Shown here: positions 8,351-15,379 of the stretch, piece after piece
Numbering within the stretch: the first letter of the stretch is position 1
How the letters are laid out: the number at the start of each line of letters is the position of its first letter
Assembly: GCA_028876385.1 (NCBI GenBank)
Contig: JAGWSF010000139.1
Span: 1 to 39,996, forward strand
Origin: Acidobacteriota bacterium
Lineage (GTDB): Bacteria; Actinomycetota; Acidimicrobiia; Acidimicrobiales; Palsa-688
Direction: 5' to 3'
DNA length: 39,996 nt
Program-made: the position numbers and the translations under genes
The notes under the pieces: generated by a model
The model's database searches: none
Seen by the model: the letters and a program-made list of their open reading frames with translations, nothing else
What the model was told of the DNA's origin: nothing

Positions 8351-9346
8351 ATGAGAAGCGATCCCGGATTCATATGGGGGACCATCCACGGCTCCACCGG
8401 CTACTGGGTGGCCGCCGCCGCCGTCCGCCTCGGGCTGTTCGACGCGCTCCAGCCGGGACCCCTCGACGCCGACGGCCTGGCCCGGGTGTGTCAGGCCGAG
8501 CCGGCCGCCGTGGCGGTCATCGCCGACGCCCTGGTTGCGACCGGCCTGCTCGTCCCCCACGAGGGTGGCTACGAGCTGTCCGAGGCGGCCGCTGCGCATC
8601 TCGTCCGTGACGCCCCGATGGCCATGGCCGACCTCCTCCTGTGGTCGCCCGGCCCGGCGTCGAACTGGCCGGTGCTCGACCGCATCGCCCGCGGTGAGCG
8701 ACCACCCGAACCCATCGACGACCACGCCCCCGCGTTCTACTCCAAGCTGGTCGATGCCACCTTGCCCTCCCAGCTGCTCGTGGCCCGATCCGTAATCACC
8801 ACCCTCGGCCTGCCCGAGGGGGCGCGCCTGCTCGAGCCCGGAGCCGGGCGGGCCCCGTGGGCCACCGCGGTGCTCTCCGCCGATCCGAGGTCCAGCGCGG
8901 TGGTCAACGACTTCGCCGAGGTCCTGTCGGGCACCGAGGCGAACCTCGGGGACCAGGCCGCCCGCTGCCAACTCGTGTCGGGTGATTACCTCGAGGCCGA
9001 CTGGCCGCCGCCGGCTTACGACCTGGTGGTGCTCGGCCACGTACTTCGTGCCGAGCCCGACCGTCGCGCCGCCCTGCTGGTGGAGAGGGCGGCGGCCGCC
9101 CTGGCTCCCGGCGGCCGCCTGGTCGTGACCGAATATCTCGGTGGGCGCAGCCCCCTCGACCATCCCCACGCCGCCCTGCTCGGCGCGACCATGCTCGCCG
9201 GCACCCTGGAGGGGCGCCTGTGCAGCCCAGCCCTGCTGGAGGGATGGCTGACCGGCGCCGGGCTGGAGGTCGTCGCCCGACCCGAGCCGGTCGCCAACAC
9301 CGACGTCATCATCGCCACCCACGCCACCACAGGAGGTCCCTCATGA
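8351..9346 (+). CDS. O-methyltransferase-like SAM-dependent methyltransferase
   Basis: The 331-residue protein has the layout of the class I O-methyltransferases with an N-terminal winged-helix dimerisation domain (about 1-100; AVRLGLFDAL, VATGLLVPHEGGYELSE) and a C-terminal Rossmann SAM-binding domain. Motif I is LLEPGAGRAPWA near 160, motif II-like DLVVLGHVL follows, and LAPGGRLVVTEYL is the usual post-motif strand. Relatives methylate hydroxyl groups of small aromatic or polyketide molecules. Its presence inside a catabolic operon is unusual; it may transfer methyl groups, including as an acceptor in demethylation, or may be a fold relative with another role. The ATG at 8351 is the only good start. 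The end overlaps the next gene by ATGA. Confidence 0.85.
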   Translation: MRSDPGFIWGTIHGSTGYWVAAAAVRLGLFDALQPGPLDADGLARVCQAEPAAVAVIADALVATGLLVPHEGGYELSEAAAAHLVRDAPMAMADLLLWSPGPASNWPVLDRIARGERPPEPIDDHAPAFYSKLVDATLPSQLLVARSVITTLGLPEGARLLEPGAGRAPWATAVLSADPRSSAVVNDFAEVLSGTEANLGDQAARCQLVSGDYLEADWPPPAYDLVVLGHVLRAEPDRRAALLVERAAAALAPGGRLVVTEYLGGRSPLDHPHAALLGATMLAGTLEGRLCSPALLEGWLTGAGLEVVARPEPVANTDVIIATHATTGGPS

Positions 9347-9804
9347 GCCTGGACGTCGCCGCCCCCCCGTCGCTGCTCACCCACGTGGCCCTACCCGTCC
9401 GTGATCTCGACGCCACCCTCGAGTTCTACGCCCGCTACACCACCCTCGAGAAGATCCACGAGCGCTACGAGGAGGAGACCGGCCTGCGGACCGTCTGGCT
9501 GGCCAACGCCCGGGACGTGACCGAAGAGGCGGCCCGCTTCGTGATCGTGCTCATCTGCGGTTCGTTGCCCACCCAGATCACCGGGGACATCGCCGAGGAG
9601 TACGGATTCCTGCGGTCGATCAGCCATCTGGGCATGTCGCTCGAGAGCCGCCAGGCCGTGGACACGGTGGCAGAGATGGCCCGTGAGGACGGCTGCCTCG
9701 TGCTCGGGCCGCGCTACATGAATCCCGTGGTCGGTTACATCTGCCTCATCCGCGATCCCGATGGCAACCAACTGGAGTTCTCCGTCGAGCAGATACTCGG
9801 ATGA
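9343..9804 (+). CDS. VOC-family (glyoxalase-fold) protein, copy A
   Basis: Small metalloenzyme fold of about 153 residues. AGGAGG at 9331-9336, six bases before the ATG, fixes the start, and the ATG overlaps the previous stop. The protein has the paired beta-alpha-beta-beta-beta units of VOC proteins. The metal ligands probably are His in LLTHVALPV, His in SHLGMSLES, and Glu in GNQLEFSVEQ near the end. The ending pattern VVGYICLIRDPDGNQLEF matches copy C at 13234 (PIGYICAITDPDGNVIEI), so the two are paralogues. VOC enzymes include lyases, isomerases and ring-cleaving dioxygenases. Placement between a methyltransferase and an amidohydrolase suggests it acts on a pathway intermediate. Confidence 0.88.
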   Translation: MSLDVAAPPSLLTHVALPVRDLDATLEFYARYTTLEKIHERYEEETGLRTVWLANARDVTEEAARFVIVLICGSLPTQITGDIAEEYGFLRSISHLGMSLESRQAVDTVAEMAREDGCLVLGPRYMNPVVGYICLIRDPDGNQLEFSVEQILG

Positions 9805-11198
9805 GCGTCGCGCCTGAAGCCGTGGACGTGCTGATCGAGCACGCCCTGGTCGTGACCATGGACGCCGAGCGGCGGGTGCTGCGCGACGGCAGCGTGGCCG
9901 TCCGGGGTTCGGAGATCGTCGCCGTGGGCCCGTCCGATTCGCTGGGCGGCCGGTTCGACGCCCGCGAGGTGCTCGACGGCCGCCGATTCGTGGTCACCCC
10001 GGGGCTGGTCAACACCCACATCCACATCACCGGTGAGCCGCTGACCCGGGGCTACGTGCCCGACGACACCCCCTTCGAGGAGAACGTCTTCGAGTGGCTC
10101 TGCCCTTTGTACTCGGTCTACACCGAGGAGGAGGAGCGGCTGTCGGCCCAGTTGGCCGCGGCTGAGATGCTGCGCAGCGGCACCACCTCGTTCCTCGAGG
10201 CCGGGACCATCCGCTTCGTCGACGCCGTCGTCGACGGTCTCGTCGAAATCGGGATCAGGGGCCGGATCGGACGCTGGGTGTGGGATCTCCCCCCCGAGCC
10301 CGACGTCTACCGCCAGACCACCGACGAGGCCATCGCCAACCTCGAGCAGACCCTCCAGGACCACCGCAACGTGGCCGGCGGGCGGATCCAGGCGTGGTCC
10401 ATGGTGGTAGGCCACACGACATGCTCCGACGCCCTGTGGCGGGCGGCTCGCGACGCCGCCGACCGCTACCGGACCGGGCTGAACTTCCACATGTCACCGG
10501 CGGCCACGGACCCCGAGGGCTTCCTCGCCCAGTTCGGCCGACGACCCATCGAGCACCTGTCCGACCTGGGCGTCCTCGGGCCCGACACGGTGCTCGTGCA
10601 CTGCGTGCACGTCGACGACCACGAGGTGTCGCTCCTGGCCCACCACGGCTGTTCGGTCGCCCACTGCCCGACCACCGCCCTCAAAGTCGCCTACGGGGTC
10701 ACCCAGATCGGGAAGATGCCCGAGATGGTGGCCGCCGGGGTCAATGTGAGCATCGGCATCGACGGTAACAACGCGTCCAACTACAGCGACATGATGCGAG
10801 CCACCTACCTCGTGGCGGGACTCTTCAAGGACGCCCGGCGCGATCCGACCCTGTTCCCCGCCGAGCAGGCCTACGAGATGGCCACCCTCGGGGGGGCCCG
10901 AGCCATCCTCTCCGAGGACGAGATCGGGTCCATCGAGGTGGGCAAGAAGGCTGATCTCGTGCTCCACGACCGGGATCGCCCCGAGTGGACGCCGCTGCTC
11001 AACGTGGCCAACCAGCTCGTGTGGTCCGCCGACGGCCGCGGGGTCCACACCGTCTTCGTGGACGGTCGCCGGGTGGTGGACGACTACCGCCTCACCACGC
11101 TGGACGAACATGACCTGTACCGCCGCGCCCAGGTGGCTGGTGAAGCGATTGTCGCCCGCTCGGGACTGCCGAACCGGGCCAAGTGGCCGACGATCTGA
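9801..11198 (+). CDS. ATZ/TRZ-type amidohydrolase, copy A
   Basis: Metal-dependent amidohydrolase (465 residues) of the group including chlorohydrolases and purine, pterin and triazine deaminases. A small beta-sandwich flanks the TIM barrel. Metal ligands are H73-x-H75 (NTHIH), H230 (NFHMSP), a His in LVHCVHVDDHE (267-274) and D321 (IGIDGNN). Most relatives have HxxE at the H230 motif, where the Glu helps proton transfer; here it is HMSP, and copy B at 15376 has HISP. Both also share KD-R-DPT-F near residue 340. They are paralogues of one subgroup and may act on related intermediates. The ATG at 9801 overlaps the VOC stop, so the gene is operonic. Likely reaction: hydrolytic deamination or amide/ring C-N cleavage of a heterocycle. 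Confidence 0.9.
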   Translation: MSVAPEAVDVLIEHALVVTMDAERRVLRDGSVAVRGSEIVAVGPSDSLGGRFDAREVLDGRRFVVTPGLVNTHIHITGEPLTRGYVPDDTPFEENVFEWLCPLYSVYTEEEERLSAQLAAAEMLRSGTTSFLEAGTIRFVDAVVDGLVEIGIRGRIGRWVWDLPPEPDVYRQTTDEAIANLEQTLQDHRNVAGGRIQAWSMVVGHTTCSDALWRAARDAADRYRTGLNFHMSPAATDPEGFLAQFGRRPIEHLSDLGVLGPDTVLVHCVHVDDHEVSLLAHHGCSVAHCPTTALKVAYGVTQIGKMPEMVAAGVNVSIGIDGNNASNYSDMMRATYLVAGLFKDARRDPTLFPAEQAYEMATLGGARAILSEDEIGSIEVGKKADLVLHDRDRPEWTPLLNVANQLVWSADGRGVHTVFVDGRRVVDDYRLTTLDEHDLYRRAQVAGEAIVARSGLPNRAKWPTI

Positions 11199-11211
11199 CC
11201 GGAGGGGCGAA

Positions 11212-11694
11212 ATGAAACAGCTGAGTGACGAGTGGTGGGCCACGGTCATACACGAGTTCCGTCAGCATGTACGAGAAGAGACCGCCTTCCTCGACGCTTA
11301 CGAAGCACTGGCTACCGACAGCCGGGACCCGTCGGTGCAGCTGCTGCTCGACCTGATCCTCGCCGACGAGCACCGCCACCACGAGATGTTCAAGTCGCTG
11401 GCCGACGCTTCGGTGTCCGATGGTGGCGCGGACTCCCTGAAGGCCCCCCTTCTTGACGCCGAGCAGGGCGCCCGGCTCCGTGTACCGACCGAACAATTCC
11501 TCGTCGCCGAACGGGAGGAATCGAAGAAGCTGGCCGCCCTCCGTCGCGAGCTGCGCCCGCTGCGCCACCAGACCCTGTGGCCGCTGCTGGTGGAGCTCAT
11601 GGAGATGGACACCGCCAAGCACATCCGCATCCTGGAGTTCCTGCAAGAGCAGCTCCCAGATGTCACCACCGATGACGGGAGGAGATTCACATGA
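11212..11694 (+). CDS. Ferritin-like four-helix protein
   Basis: All-helical protein of about 160 residues with carboxylate/His patterns of the ferritin-like superfamily: E22/E23 in HVREETAF, E53-x2-H56 in DEHRHHEMF, and a C-terminal MEMDTAKH. It resembles short bacterial ferritin-like or rubrerythrin-like proteins and could bind a di-iron centre. The start at ATG 11212 is supported by GGAGGGG at 11201-11207; a longer frame upstream lies inside the amidohydrolase gene and is not used. The stop overlaps the next Rieske start by ATGA. Its tight coupling between an amidohydrolase and an iron-dependent oxygenase suggests either iron supply or protection for the Rieske enzyme, or an unrecognised di-iron catalytic step. 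Confidence 0.75.
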   Translation: MKQLSDEWWATVIHEFRQHVREETAFLDAYEALATDSRDPSVQLLLDLILADEHRHHEMFKSLADASVSDGGADSLKAPLLDAEQGARLRVPTEQFLVAEREESKKLAALRRELRPLRHQTLWPLLVELMEMDTAKHIRILEFLQEQLPDVTTDDGRRFT

Positions 11695-12677
11695 CGACCT
11701 TCGCCACCAACCCGGTGTTGCGCCGGTACTGGCACGCCGTGTGCCGATCCACAGACGTCCTGGGCGAACCGGTGGCGGTCCGGCTGCTCGGCGAGGACCT
11801 GGTGGTGTGGAGGGGCGGTGACGGCACCGTCGCGGCGCTACCCGACCGTTGCTCCCACCGTGAGGCCCCCCTCTCGGCTGGTCGGGTCAAAGGGGACTGC
11901 ATAGAGTGCCCTTACCACGGATGGAAGTTCCTCGGTTCGGGGCGTTGTGCCGAGGTGCCCTCCTCGGCGGCCGGGGTCCCGGTCCCCCCCAAGGCCCACC
12001 TGCGCGCCGTTCACGCCACCGAGAGGTACGGCCTGGTGTGGCTGTGCCTGGACGAGCCGGTGGCGGGAATACCGGAGATCCCCCAGGAGCAGGACCCGGC
12101 CTTTCGTCGTATCAACGCCGTGGTCGAGCCCTGGCAGGCGGCCGCCACCCGCATGGTGGACAACTTCCTCGACATCACCCACTTCCCTTACGTCCACGTC
12201 GGGAGCTTCGGATCGGCCACGACGCCCGAAGTGCCCCACGTGGAACTTCGGGACCTGGGTGAGTGGTACGGATATGAGTACTCGGTTACCGCGGCCAATC
12301 CCACCGTTGCCGCGTCGGCGTCCGGTCAGGCCACCGCCACGGTCCAGAGATTGATGTCGTCGGGCTTCAACCTCCCCTTCGCGGTGCGCAGCACCATCCG
12401 CTACGAGAGCGGGCTGGAACACATCCTGCTCCTGTTGTCCACCCCGATCGACGACGCCACGTCCTATTTCACTTTCGTGGTGTGGCGCAACGACGATTTC
12501 TCGGTACCCGCTGACGAGGTCACCCGCCTCGATCGACTGATCGGCGCCGAGGACAAGCTGATGCTGGAGCGGGTCCGCGGCACCCTGCCCCTGGACAACA
12601 CCGCGCTGGTGTCAGTCCAGGCGGACAAGGCGTCGGTCGAATGGCGGCGTCAGCTCCGAGCTCTACTCGAAGGCTAG
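11691..12677 (+). CDS. Rieske non-haem iron oxygenase (VanA/N-demethylase-like)
   Basis: Second Rieske oxygenase, 328 residues and clearly different from the first. Rieske ligands are Cys54-x-His56 and Cys73-x2-His76 (CPYHGW). The iron site is D161-I-T-H164-F-P-Y-V-H169, the THFPYVH form seen in single-component demethylases such as VanA, TsaM and the NdmA-type N-demethylases. The short length and this motif suggest oxidative O- or N-demethylation or similar hydroxylation rather than aromatic dihydroxylation. GGAGGAG at 11678-11684, six bases before the ATG, gives a strong RBS. A partner reductase is needed and is not in the window. It is the last gene of the long coupled operon; 35 bases separate it from the next gene, which has its own promoter. 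Confidence 0.92.
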   Translation: MTTFATNPVLRRYWHAVCRSTDVLGEPVAVRLLGEDLVVWRGGDGTVAALPDRCSHREAPLSAGRVKGDCIECPYHGWKFLGSGRCAEVPSSAAGVPVPPKAHLRAVHATERYGLVWLCLDEPVAGIPEIPQEQDPAFRRINAVVEPWQAAATRMVDNFLDITHFPYVHVGSFGSATTPEVPHVELRDLGEWYGYEYSVTAANPTVAASASGQATATVQRLMSSGFNLPFAVRSTIRYESGLEHILLLLSTPIDDATSYFTFVVWRNDDFSVPADEVTRLDRLIGAEDKLMLERVRGTLPLDNTALVSVQADKASVEWRRQLRALLEG

Positions 12678-12680
12678 TTT

Positions 12681-12705
12681 TGGTCTGACCGTCTGATGAT
12701 AGGAT
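12681..12705 (+). promoter_or_regulatory. Leaderless promoter with FadR/GntR-like operator
   Basis: TGGTCTGACC at 12681-12690 closely matches the TGGTC-N-GACC core recognised by FadR-type GntR regulators. TAGGAT at 12700-12705 is a -10 hexamer seven bases before the ATG at 12713, so transcription should begin at or next to the start codon. The operator lies where the -35 element would be. A second TGGTCTGAC half-site sits in the same promoter-relative area before the gene at 18720. Hexamer and operator are seen; function is inferred. Confidence 0.5.
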
Positions 12706-12712
12706 TCTCGCT

Positions 12713-13234
12713 ATGACGCAGCCGAATACGCTGATCTTTGTCGATTTCCCCAGTCCCGACCCTGCCGCCGCGGCCCGCTTCTACGGCGACGTGTTCGGCT
12801 GGACCGTCGAGGGACGACCCACCGACGTGTTCTACCGGATCGTCCCGGGCGGATACTTCCCGAACCCCGACGGCAAGGACTCCGAGGTGGGGAACCTCCA
12901 CATGGGGATCTTCTCCACCGAACTGGCGCCACCCGATCCGAACGACCCACCGGCTCAGGGCGTCGGGGTGGCGAGCGGGCCGGCGCCGCGGATCTACATC
13001 CTGGTGAGCGATGACGACAGCGAGGAGGCCATCCTCGAGAGGGCCGAGCGCAACGGGGCCACGGTCCTGTGGCGCAACCTCTACTGGAAGGAATTCAACG
13101 GCTACCACGGGGCGTTTCGCGATCCCTGGGGCAGCGTCGTGATCCTCTGGACCAAGGGCGGTGACGATCCCCAACCCACCGAGGAGCAGATCGCCTGGCA
13201 CCGGACCAAGGGCTACCCGGAAGTGGGGCTGTGA
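12713..13234 (+). CDS. VOC-family (glyoxalase-fold) protein, copy B
   Basis: A 173-residue VOC-superfamily protein with a typical opening, FVDFPSPDPAAAARFYGDVFGW, and a second half ending in AFRDPWGSVVILWTKG. The opening with FYGDVFGW is common in hydrolase- or resistance-type VOC proteins annotated as glyoxalase/bleomycin resistance. It is less like copies A and C than those are like each other. The start ATG at 12713 follows a -10 hexamer TAGGAT by seven bases, so the mRNA is probably leaderless. The stop TGA at 13232-13234 shares its A with the ATG of the next VOC gene. Confidence 0.85.
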   Translation: MTQPNTLIFVDFPSPDPAAAARFYGDVFGWTVEGRPTDVFYRIVPGGYFPNPDGKDSEVGNLHMGIFSTELAPPDPNDPPAQGVGVASGPAPRIYILVSDDDSEEAILERAERNGATVLWRNLYWKEFNGYHGAFRDPWGSVVILWTKGGDDPQPTEEQIAWHRTKGYPEVGL

Positions 13235-13695
13235 TGGGATCGGGGCCCTCCCGTCCCCGGTGGACCCACATCGCTCTGCCCTCGAGCGATCTCGACGCCT
13301 CGTTGGCCTGGTATCTCGAGTTCACCCCGCTCGTGGTGCTGGACCGCCGCGAGGACGCCGACGGGCAGTCCGCCTGGTTGAGCCACGAGGGCCAGGTCGA
13401 CGACCCCTTCGTGCTGGTGCTGGTGATGTTCTGGAAGGACAAGGGTAAGCCGGCGCCCATCATGGCGCCCTTCGCCCACATCGGCATCGAAGTGCCCGAG
13501 CGCTCGGACGTGGAGGCCATCGCCGCGCGAGCCAAAGCGGCGGGCTGCCTGACATGGGAGCCGCGGGACATGCCCGACCCCATCGGGTACATCTGCGCCA
13601 TCACCGACCCGGATGGGAACGTGATAGAGATCTCGCACAATCAGGGGGTCTACGCCAAGGCCCAGGAGGTCTGGGGCGCCAAGCACCCCGTTTGA
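13234..13695 (+). CDS. VOC-family (glyoxalase-fold) protein, copy C
   Basis: VOC-superfamily protein of 153 residues. Probable metal ligands are His in WTHIALP, His in FAHIGIEV and Glu in GNVIEIS. It is a paralogue of copy A (9343): both open with THVALP/THIALP plus SSDLD/VRDLD, and both end with GYIC-x-I-x-DPDGN. The ATG at 13234 overlaps the previous stop as TGATG and is preferred over a GTG at 13231. The gene is followed by a strong hairpin, ending the transcript. The substrate is unknown; having two related copies in one catabolic region suggests consecutive or alternative intermediates. Confidence 0.85.
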   Translation: MGSGPSRPRWTHIALPSSDLDASLAWYLEFTPLVVLDRREDADGQSAWLSHEGQVDDPFVLVLVMFWKDKGKPAPIMAPFAHIGIEVPERSDVEAIAARAKAAGCLTWEPRDMPDPIGYICAITDPDGNVIEISHNQGVYAKAQEVWGAKHPV

Positions 13696-13711
13696 TTCAT
13701 CCGACTGTGAT

Positions 13712-13749
13712 CGTGTCAGAACCGGCCCAAGAGGGCCGGTTCTGACGCG
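13712..13749. terminator. Perfect long hairpin, likely terminator
   Basis: A 14-bp perfect stem (GTCAGAACCGGCCC, 13715-13728) with tetraloop AAGA pairs with 13733-13746. Three more flanking pairs (C-G, G-C and a T-G wobble) extend it to 17 bp. It begins 17 bases after the copy C stop. There is no T-tract, so it is either a U-less terminator or a transcript-end stabiliser. It insulates the operon from the formamidase gene. Confidence 0.7.
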
Positions 13750-13877
13750 TCCGGGGGGCAGTGTTGCCAGTGTGTAAACGTTGTCGTCGCAGGCTTCCTG
13801 GCGGCGGATTCTGATGCGATAGTCGTCGCGGCAGGAGAACCGGCGTGCTGCGCCGGGCGAACCCAGGAGAACTCCCA

Positions 13878-14990
13878 GTGTCGACTATCGCCGTGACCGA
13901 CCATCCCCGTGGCGGGACCCATCTGGCGTCCACCCCGGACACCGTGCTCTGGGGCTGGCTGCCCAACCGGGACACCAAGCCGGTGGCCGACCTCAACGAC
14001 GGCGGGGTCGTCACCATCGATACGGTCTCCCACGAGGGCATCCTCGAGGACCAGGGAAGGGATCCGGTTTCGTGGTTCGGACGCTTCGGTGTGGCGCCCG
14101 AGGACGTCCTGGCCGACGCCCGTGAAGTGGCCGCATCCGACATACCTCACGATTTCGACGACGGTCCCCATGTGGTGACAGGGCCGATCCGGGTGTCGGG
14201 TGCCGAGCCGGGCGACATCCTCAGAGTGCAAGTGCTCGAGTTGGACATCCGGGTGCCCTACGGGGTCATCACCAATCGCCACGGCCTGGGGTGCCTGGCG
14301 GGCGAGTTCCCCGAGGCCGGCATCCGGGTGCCGGGGGCGTCCCGGGTCCGTCCCGAGCTGTACGGGTCGGTCAGCCATTTCACCACGGTCGACGAGATCG
14401 GAGGGCGGCTGATAGGAGTGCTCCCATTCGGCCGGGACGGTCGGTCCGCCCGTTTCCCCCTGGCCCCTTTCCTCGGTGTCATGGGCGTGGCCCCCGACAC
14501 CTCGCAGGCGGTGCCGTCGGTGCCCCCAGGCCCCCACGGGGGCAACATCGACGTCAACCTGTTGAACACCGGGTCGACCCTCTACCTGCCCGTGCAGGTG
14601 GACGGGGCCGGCTTCTACGTAGGAGACCCGCACTACGCCCAGGGCGACGGTGAGGTGGCCCTCACGGCTTTGGAGGCGCCCCTGTCCGCCACCCTGCGCC
14701 TCTCGGTCCTGAAGGGACCCGAGGCCCGACGTCTGGTGGGGGTGATCGACCGGCCCATGGTGGAGACCGACACCCACTGGGTGCCGATCGGCCTCGACGT
14801 GGACCTCGACGAGGCCATGCGCAAAGCGACGCGGGCGGCCATCCGGTTCTTGGAGGAGACCCAGGGCATGGGCCGGTCCGAGGCTCTCGCCTATCTGAGC
14901 GCCGCCGCCGACTTCGAGATATCTCAGGTGGTCGACGCCGTCAAGGGGGTCCACTGCTGCATCCGCAAGGCTGACTTCGGGGCGTTCTAG
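13878..14990 (+). CDS. Acetamidase/formamidase family protein
   Basis: FmdA/AmdA family amidase of about 370 residues, hydrolysing formamide or short aliphatic amides to ammonia and acid in characterised members. Family signatures are VTGPIRVSGAEPGDILRVQVLEL, then PPGPHGGNIDVNLLNTGSTLYLPV, and GDPHYAQGDGEVALTALE, which carries the conserved GD-x-H-x2-QGDGE core. The start is taken as GTG 13878 because AGGAGA at 13865-13870 lies seven bases before it; a GTG at 13845 would add a non-family tail. The 130 bases before the gene carry the hairpin and its own leader. A formamidase suits the end of a ring-degradation pathway that releases formamide. The stop TAG overlaps the stop of the opposite-strand gene in a shared CTAG. 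Confidence 0.9.
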   Translation: MSTIAVTDHPRGGTHLASTPDTVLWGWLPNRDTKPVADLNDGGVVTIDTVSHEGILEDQGRDPVSWFGRFGVAPEDVLADAREVAASDIPHDFDDGPHVVTGPIRVSGAEPGDILRVQVLELDIRVPYGVITNRHGLGCLAGEFPEAGIRVPGASRVRPELYGSVSHFTTVDEIGGRLIGVLPFGRDGRSARFPLAPFLGVMGVAPDTSQAVPSVPPGPHGGNIDVNLLNTGSTLYLPVQVDGAGFYVGDPHYAQGDGEVALTALEAPLSATLRLSVLKGPEARRLVGVIDRPMVETDTHWVPIGLDVDLDEAMRKATRAAIRFLEETQGMGRSEALAYLSAAADFEISQVVDAVKGVHCCIRKADFGAF

Positions 14991-15379
14991 GCGTCGGCTA
15001 TCTGCCGGTTGAAGTCGCCGCTGTCCCAGTAGTCGACCCGGTGGGCGACGAGACCGTCGCGCACCTGGAAGCGGAACACGCCCCGCACCGCGACCGGCCG
15101 GGTCGTACCGTCGGCGGCGAGCCACCGGAAGCTCATGCGGTAGGCCACTGCCGCCCGGTCGTCCTCGACGATCACGTCCTCGATGTCGTAGCGGAGGCCG
15201 ACGAAGGTCCCGAGGAAGGCGGGGAGGGCGGCCCGGTAGGCGGCCCGCCCGAAGCGGCTGTGGCCGAGCACCGACGTGTGCTCGTTGACGAAGTCCTCGG
15301 TGACGCACGCCGCGATGGCGTCGGCGTCGCCTCCGTTGAGGGCGGCCAGGTAGCGATCGACGGCGGCTTTGGTGCTCAC
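14987..15379 (-). CDS. SnoaL/NTF2-like protein
   Basis: A 130-residue NTF2-like alpha+beta-cone protein: VDRYLAALNGGDADAIAACVTEDFVNEH at the start is the classic SnoaL-like opening (polyketide cyclase, ester/ketosteroid isomerase and scavenging types), with GVFRFQVRDGLVAHRVDYWDS near the end. The start is a GTG at 15379 whose GTGA overlaps the amidohydrolase stop, so it is translated from that gene's transcript; a much longer open frame upstream is antisense or read-through and is rejected. Function is not predictable from the fold; the context suggests isomerisation or hydrolysis of the amidohydrolase product. Confidence 0.85.
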   Translation of the reverse strand: MSTKAAVDRYLAALNGGDADAIAACVTEDFVNEHTSVLGHSRFGRAAYRAALPAFLGTFVGLRYDIEDVIVEDDRAAVAYRMSFRWLAADGTTRPVAVRGVFRFQVRDGLVAHRVDYWDSGDFNRQIADA

